This document shows, piece by piece, positions 59,689 through 64,000 of a DNA stretch of 64,000 nt (position 1 is the first letter of the stretch; every line of letters starts with the position of its first letter). This DNA comes from Cryptomeria japonica (taxonomy: Eukaryota > Streptophyta > Pinopsida > Cupressales > Cupressaceae): positions 261,195,386-261,259,385 of the forward strand of contig NC_081406.1 of NCBI RefSeq assembly GCF_030272615.1. The letters run 5' to 3'. The notes beneath the pieces are model-generated. The model worked only from the letters and a program-made list of their open reading frames with translations. It ran no database searches and was not told the DNA's origin. Position numbers and translations under genes: made by a program.

Positions 59689-61017
59689 TGTTTAGTGGTT
59701 GAAATTTCTAGGGCTTTACCATCTAGAGGATTGATAAGGGCACTAAGATCCACCCCAAAATTAAGGAGGGAAGATGAATATGATTGATCTAACTCTCTAT
59801 ATATTGAATTCAAATTAGATGGGTGTTCCTCGAGTTGTGTTGAAATTGGATTTGAAGTTGTATAAATTCTAGGTCATAATGGTAGAGAATTGAACCAAAA
59901 TAGTAATATAGAATGTTCTAGACTTCACACAAAGCTATAGATATAGATCTGAGAAGAGAAAGTGGATTAGAACCTATAGTTGAAAATTTGGGCTGAATTA
60001 TTGGGACCACGAGAATAGGGCACCTTGGTCTTTTAACTTCTGAGCACAAAAGTGGGATATTTTTCAAATCAGAAAGACCCACAAAATTCACTATCAGATG
60101 ATTTGGCTGAATTCCTGGGACCAGGGTAGTGGGATCTACCCGGTCCTCTACTTTTTCGCCTCTAAAAGTTGAACATAAATTTGTCATCATCCATTTTGTG
60201 GAAATCTTCGATCAAAACACTTGAATTAACTTATTGTATAGAGAAAGAGAGACAAGGGTTGTGGATATGGGTTATCAAACCCTAGTTTAGGAATTAACCT
60301 TTAATTGTATTGAAATAAAAAATGTACAAATAATAAAGTAAATGTTGGAAGATATACCCTAGGTCTACAATGGTTGATAGAAGATTGATGATGAAATTCT
60401 CTTTAGATGTGATTGCAAATGTTGAATGTAATAACATGACAAACACATAAATGAAATAATCAAATATACATTCTTGCAAGAAGATTGATGTGACTTTTCT
60501 CCATGATGCTTGAAGGATATGGTGGGATGAAATGTTGTCCTGAGTGCTTGAGAATGCTTGATGACAAATATTTGAATAATGCATGAATGTTGGGGTATGA
60601 TTGTGATATCAAAATGAACTGGTAGGATGTTATATATAGGGTTCCATAGGTAAATTATCAATTAGTTCAACCTCCAATGGTCAATTGGAGCCATGGGGGC
60701 CAAAATTCGTTGAGGAAGCGAAATGCTCAGAGATATTTGAAATGGGTGTTGTTTCAAGAGGACTAAGGCATTGGGGGTGCCCTGGTCTAGAAAGGGGCAT
60801 CCCAACACCCTTTTCATCCAAAAATAGGACAAACAAACCAATAAATAAGGAGGCATAGCCCCAAGATGGGGTCCACTCAATTGTGAAAACAAGTGGCGTC
60901 AAATTTGGAGTAAAAATGGACCAAAACGGGCCTAGGTGGAATGAAGTTCGGACACACTAAAGTAGGAGCCCAAATATGAGGTGTGAATTATACAAGGTTA
61001 AAATTTACAATGCTACA
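59689..61017 (-). mobile_element. 5' LTR of element A family
   Basis: A 1329-bp LTR, starting tgtagc and ending in ctaaaca on the minus strand, with the primer site on its left, so the element's body lies to the left. A TATA-like ctatatataa is on the minus strand near 60632-60645. Two ggacc...ggtc blocks lie at 60003-60034 and 60118-60147. Frames on the minus strand are short and not credible. Confidence 0.8.
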
Positions 61018-62635
61018 AAACCATACATGTCATTTGTGTGTTTGACCTTAGATAAGGGATGAAGAATATCAAGATGAAATCTAAATCCTTGGCATATGTT
61101 AAATCAAGTTAAGTCAAAGTTCAATTAAATTATAAAAAAATTAATAAAAATACATCATTTGGATGTGAGCCATTGCATTTAGGACAAAGAGGACAAAGTC
61201 CAAAATATATGGGGAAAAGCATGCAAGGCATGCAATTTTCATCATTACAGTTTTCCTCCACACTTTGAGCTACATGTGAAATAATATGAATCATATATGT
61301 CAATGCAAATAAGAAATCAACATGAAAGTAGATAATAGGTACATGTTAAAAGAATATGTATATTAATAACTATCTATACATGATCCTTGTAGTGAATAAT
61401 CCATCTTTGTACCTACAAGCATGAAATTCTATGAGCAACATTTGGTTTTAATATAAAACGAATATCATCAACTAATTGATAATGTTAATAAACAAAAAAT
61501 AAAAAAATAAAAAGAGTAAAATGGAAGGAACCATCAATAATTAGCAATAGGATACACATGGAAAAGGACTCAAGCTACCATGACTAGTGTGAAGTTATAT
61601 ATGGCTACAAATGATGATTGAAAAAATAGCATGGAGTTGTATAGGTTTACGAAGAAACCATCATGATTATAATAAAATTGTATAGAGTTGTAAAAGATTT
61701 ATCATGATCAACATAAATTTATATAGGTTTAAAAAGGAGTCATAGATAAAGTGTGATAGGGGGTTTTCAAGGAGATTTCAACAAAAAGTGAATGATTACA
61801 AAGGAGCCATTAACACTCTAATCTTAGAAGAAATAGTCTCTCTAATTATAAATTGATATGTGTTCAGTAAAGAAATTAGTTAGACCCAACTTACTCCATA
61901 TATGTGTGTGTGTGTGTGTGAGGGCATTTGTAAATTAGAGCCTTCATTTTTAATCTATTTAACTATATTTCATCACTTCATGGTCAATATGCTATATATT
62001 TTTAAAATAGTTTAGCAATATTAGATGCATATATTAAAAATAAAATATAAGATATACATATTAAATATATTAAATTAAATATATTAATGAGACATTAAGT
62101 AGTGCCTTATGTTCTTCTAAAAAAAAGATGCAAGTTTGACATTTGTACACTACTACATTGATTGATTTTCCCATGTTACTAATGGTCTATTTTATCACCT
62201 ATAATTCCTTGTTTAACATAAACTTTTTCTTTTCCTATATACCTTTAACATGAGAGCGACCATGCATTCATGATATAAGTCCACTATCTTATTGTTTCAA
62301 TGCATAGGAAGAAAAAAATTGAACAAGCAAAAAACTTTTTTGACATTCATTTCATACAAGCAAATGAAATCATCAATTACAAATTGTTCAAAATTTAAAT
62401 TTTTACAAATCTTTCCTTTATTTAACTATGGCTAAATATGTAATATATATATATTTTAAATGTTAAGACAATATTATATGTATTTCATAGTTGTATTACA
62501 ACATTTTATGAAGAATAAAAAATCTACCTCCTTAGAATGTTAGCTTACATATACTTTTCTATTAGTGTAACCCTTGCACCCCCTTATGGTGCGAGTGCTA
62601 GTGCTATTCTTATTCATCTATGTATTGATGTAGTT
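61018..62635. other. AT-rich DNA without recognised genes
   Basis: No coding, RNA or transposon end is evident. Contains a (TG)n microsatellite at 61902-61920 and many ttaaat/atatat words. A short inverted pair (gcacccccttatggtgc, 62577-62593) may be a degraded element end. Confidence 0.6.
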
Positions 62636-63470
62636 GTGAGATAAGATTTTTAATTGTCTACCACTTATATTATTTTTTCGTATTTGTAAATTTATAATAT
62701 TTGATATAGTTTTTTTTATTATTTGAATCAGTATCTTGCCAGTTAACAAATTTTCTAATCTTATTAAACAAATTGCATTCCAAAATAGTGTATCGATAAA
62801 CAAGAATTAATGCAGTAAATAAGAGCAATAACCACAACATAGAAAGCACACCATAACATAATATTTTTAACTAGGAAACCCGGTGTGGGAAAAACCTCGG
62901 TGGGATTTGTGACCCACAATATTCACTTACTAGCTAATAAATGAATATTACTTACAATAGGGGCCTGCACATGCAGGAAGGCCAACTGCCTAAATCTCAC
63001 TCCTTAATTACAAAAGGGAAGTCTCTCTAACTTACAAAAATGGATTATGCAAATCCAATATCATGTACTGCTTCCGTTCATCATCTACTATGCTAGGTTT
63101 AGTACCGGTTTAAGCTCACAAAATAACCATAAACCTTACTCCAAAATCTGCCTTAATATTCACATATTGCTTTTGCAATAATTCTGACCATGTCCACATA
63201 TCCTAAATGAACTACAAGATCTCATACTTATATATGAGTCCTATTACAATTCGCCTTGTCGGATTACAAAAAGGTATTTCAATTAAATACAAAATGTAAT
63301 AAACAAAATCCTGTCGGCTGGGGTGTTGGTAATCATCTTTGCCATTGTCGGTAAACTATCTGTTGGTGTCGGTGCCTATGTCTATCGATGCCATAGGATT
63401 GCAAGGTTGCCATCAATGACAATACCTTCAATCACCTACAATTTCTCATTGGAGTGTGCATTTGCCAACA
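62636..63470 (-). mobile_element. 3' LTR of a copia-like element running off the window
   Basis: On the minus strand the LTR starts TGTTGGCAAATGCACACTCC at 63470, preceded by the purine tract ccaaagggggagat (63471-63484), a classic copia 3' junction. Its body shares the gtgggaaaaacctcggtggg block (62886-62905) and surrounding 120 bases with the solo LTR at 3099-3879, so both belong to related families. The LTR's downstream end, near 62640-62700, is not sharply defined. Confidence 0.7.
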
Positions 63471-63685
63471 ATCTCCCCCTTTGGCATTGATGGCAACACT
63501 CATGAGAAAAAGTCAAAATTGTATCCAAAATGTGTTGTCCAAAAAATCTTGCCAAAACTGTTTGACCAAAACTGTGTGCTCCCCCTAAGCAGATGATCTC
63601 TTCTGTTATGATTTCTCTCATTCCTACTACTCCCCCTTTGACATCAATGATAAAGGTTGTCAAAAATGTCAACTGAGTGTAGTTC
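63471..63685 (-). mobile_element. copia-like element, 3' non-coding interior
   Basis: Adjoins the LTR. Besides the purine tract at the junction, two more minus-strand tracts with aggggga occur near 63581-63590 and 63632-63640. The frame across 63436-63672 crosses the LTR boundary and is not a gene. Confidence 0.55.
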
Positions 63686-64000
63686 TCAGCTAGATCCTTG
63701 TAACCAATGGGTTACAATCTGATATAGATCTGCTAGTGCAAAATTTAAGTAGTTAGTGAACCTTTCACTATCCTTCAATGCTGCTTCTATCCTTTGGATG
63801 GTACAAGTGAGTATGTGCATTTTCTCTTCCGATGTCTTAAGTCCTGGAACAAGTGCCTCATAAATCACTTTTCTCAAAGAGATGAGGATGTCTAGTTTTG
63901 GACCTAATCTACATTTGAGTTCCTTAGCCTTAAACTTTAATCTCTCCTTATCTTTTTCAAATTTTTCAATTTTCTCTTCAAAGCCTGCAATTTCCTTCTC
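63686..64000 (-). CDS. coiled-coil protein, C-terminal part (cut by window edge)
   Basis: A minus-strand frame open from the window edge to a stop at 63686 (104 codons plus stop). The visible part begins with a Lys/Glu-rich heptad-like run (FEEKIEKFEKDKERLKFKAK) and continues ISLRKVIYEALVPGLK and CTIQRIEAALKDSERF, predicted mostly helical. It lies just upstream of the purine tract of a copia-like element, where some plant copia families carry an extra frame. I do not recognise the family, and the start is outside the window. Confidence 0.5.
   Translation of the reverse strand, partial: EKEIAGFEEKIEKFEKDKERLKFKAKELKCRLGPKLDILISLRKVIYEALVPGLKTSEEKMHILTCTIQRIEAALKDSERFTNYLNFALADLYQIVTHWLQGSS

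Overview
The window looks like plant nuclear DNA, most likely from a large, repeat-swollen seed-plant genome such as a conifer; the species is inference. I see no intact host gene, rRNA or tRNA. Recognisable coding sequence is either retrotransposon Gag/protease-like or broken plant genes carried inside transposons: a lectin receptor kinase, a DRM-type DNA methyltransferase and a plant mobile domain protein.

The layout is best read as a nest of insertions, named A to H here. A is an old minus-strand LTR retrotransposon whose 3' LTR is at 1-913 and whose 5' LTR is at 59689-61017. It is interrupted at 5861 by B, a plus-strand element (5862-59134) with 5-bp aatat duplications on both sides; without B, a 233-codon frame of A reads straight through. 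B's LTR is interrupted at 6637 by C, a plus-strand gypsy-like element (LTR 6637-8039, primer site 8042, gag-protease-G-patch pseudogene 53579-56557, no polymerase). C's long leader holds two inverted-repeat DNA elements: D (8196-11441, cgcct duplications, a 1.5-kb CT tract and palindrome arrays) and E (about 14500-52575).

E contains a palindromic satellite array and pyrimidine-rich DNA. CACTA transposon F (15307-33076, tat duplications) sits in the pyrimidine-rich part. F carries a lectin receptor kinase pseudogene and several DRM fragments, two of them in a 1.1-kb-arm inverted repeat. One arm was split by G (24613-32431, ctttc duplications), an LTR element with gag and a degenerate protease only. 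The satellite was split by H (35327-48302), an LTR element with a gag-like frame on its own strand and a plant mobile domain pseudogene on the other strand.

Right of A lie about 1.6 kb of AT-rich DNA and the 3' end of another minus-strand, copia-like element that runs off the window. No element shows a reverse transcriptase, RNase H, integrase or transposase, so all would depend on enzymes encoded elsewhere. The most interesting signals are the inverted DRM fragments, the antisense plant mobile domain gene in H, the satellite inside an inverted-repeat element, and short structured motifs shared by retrotransposon leaders.
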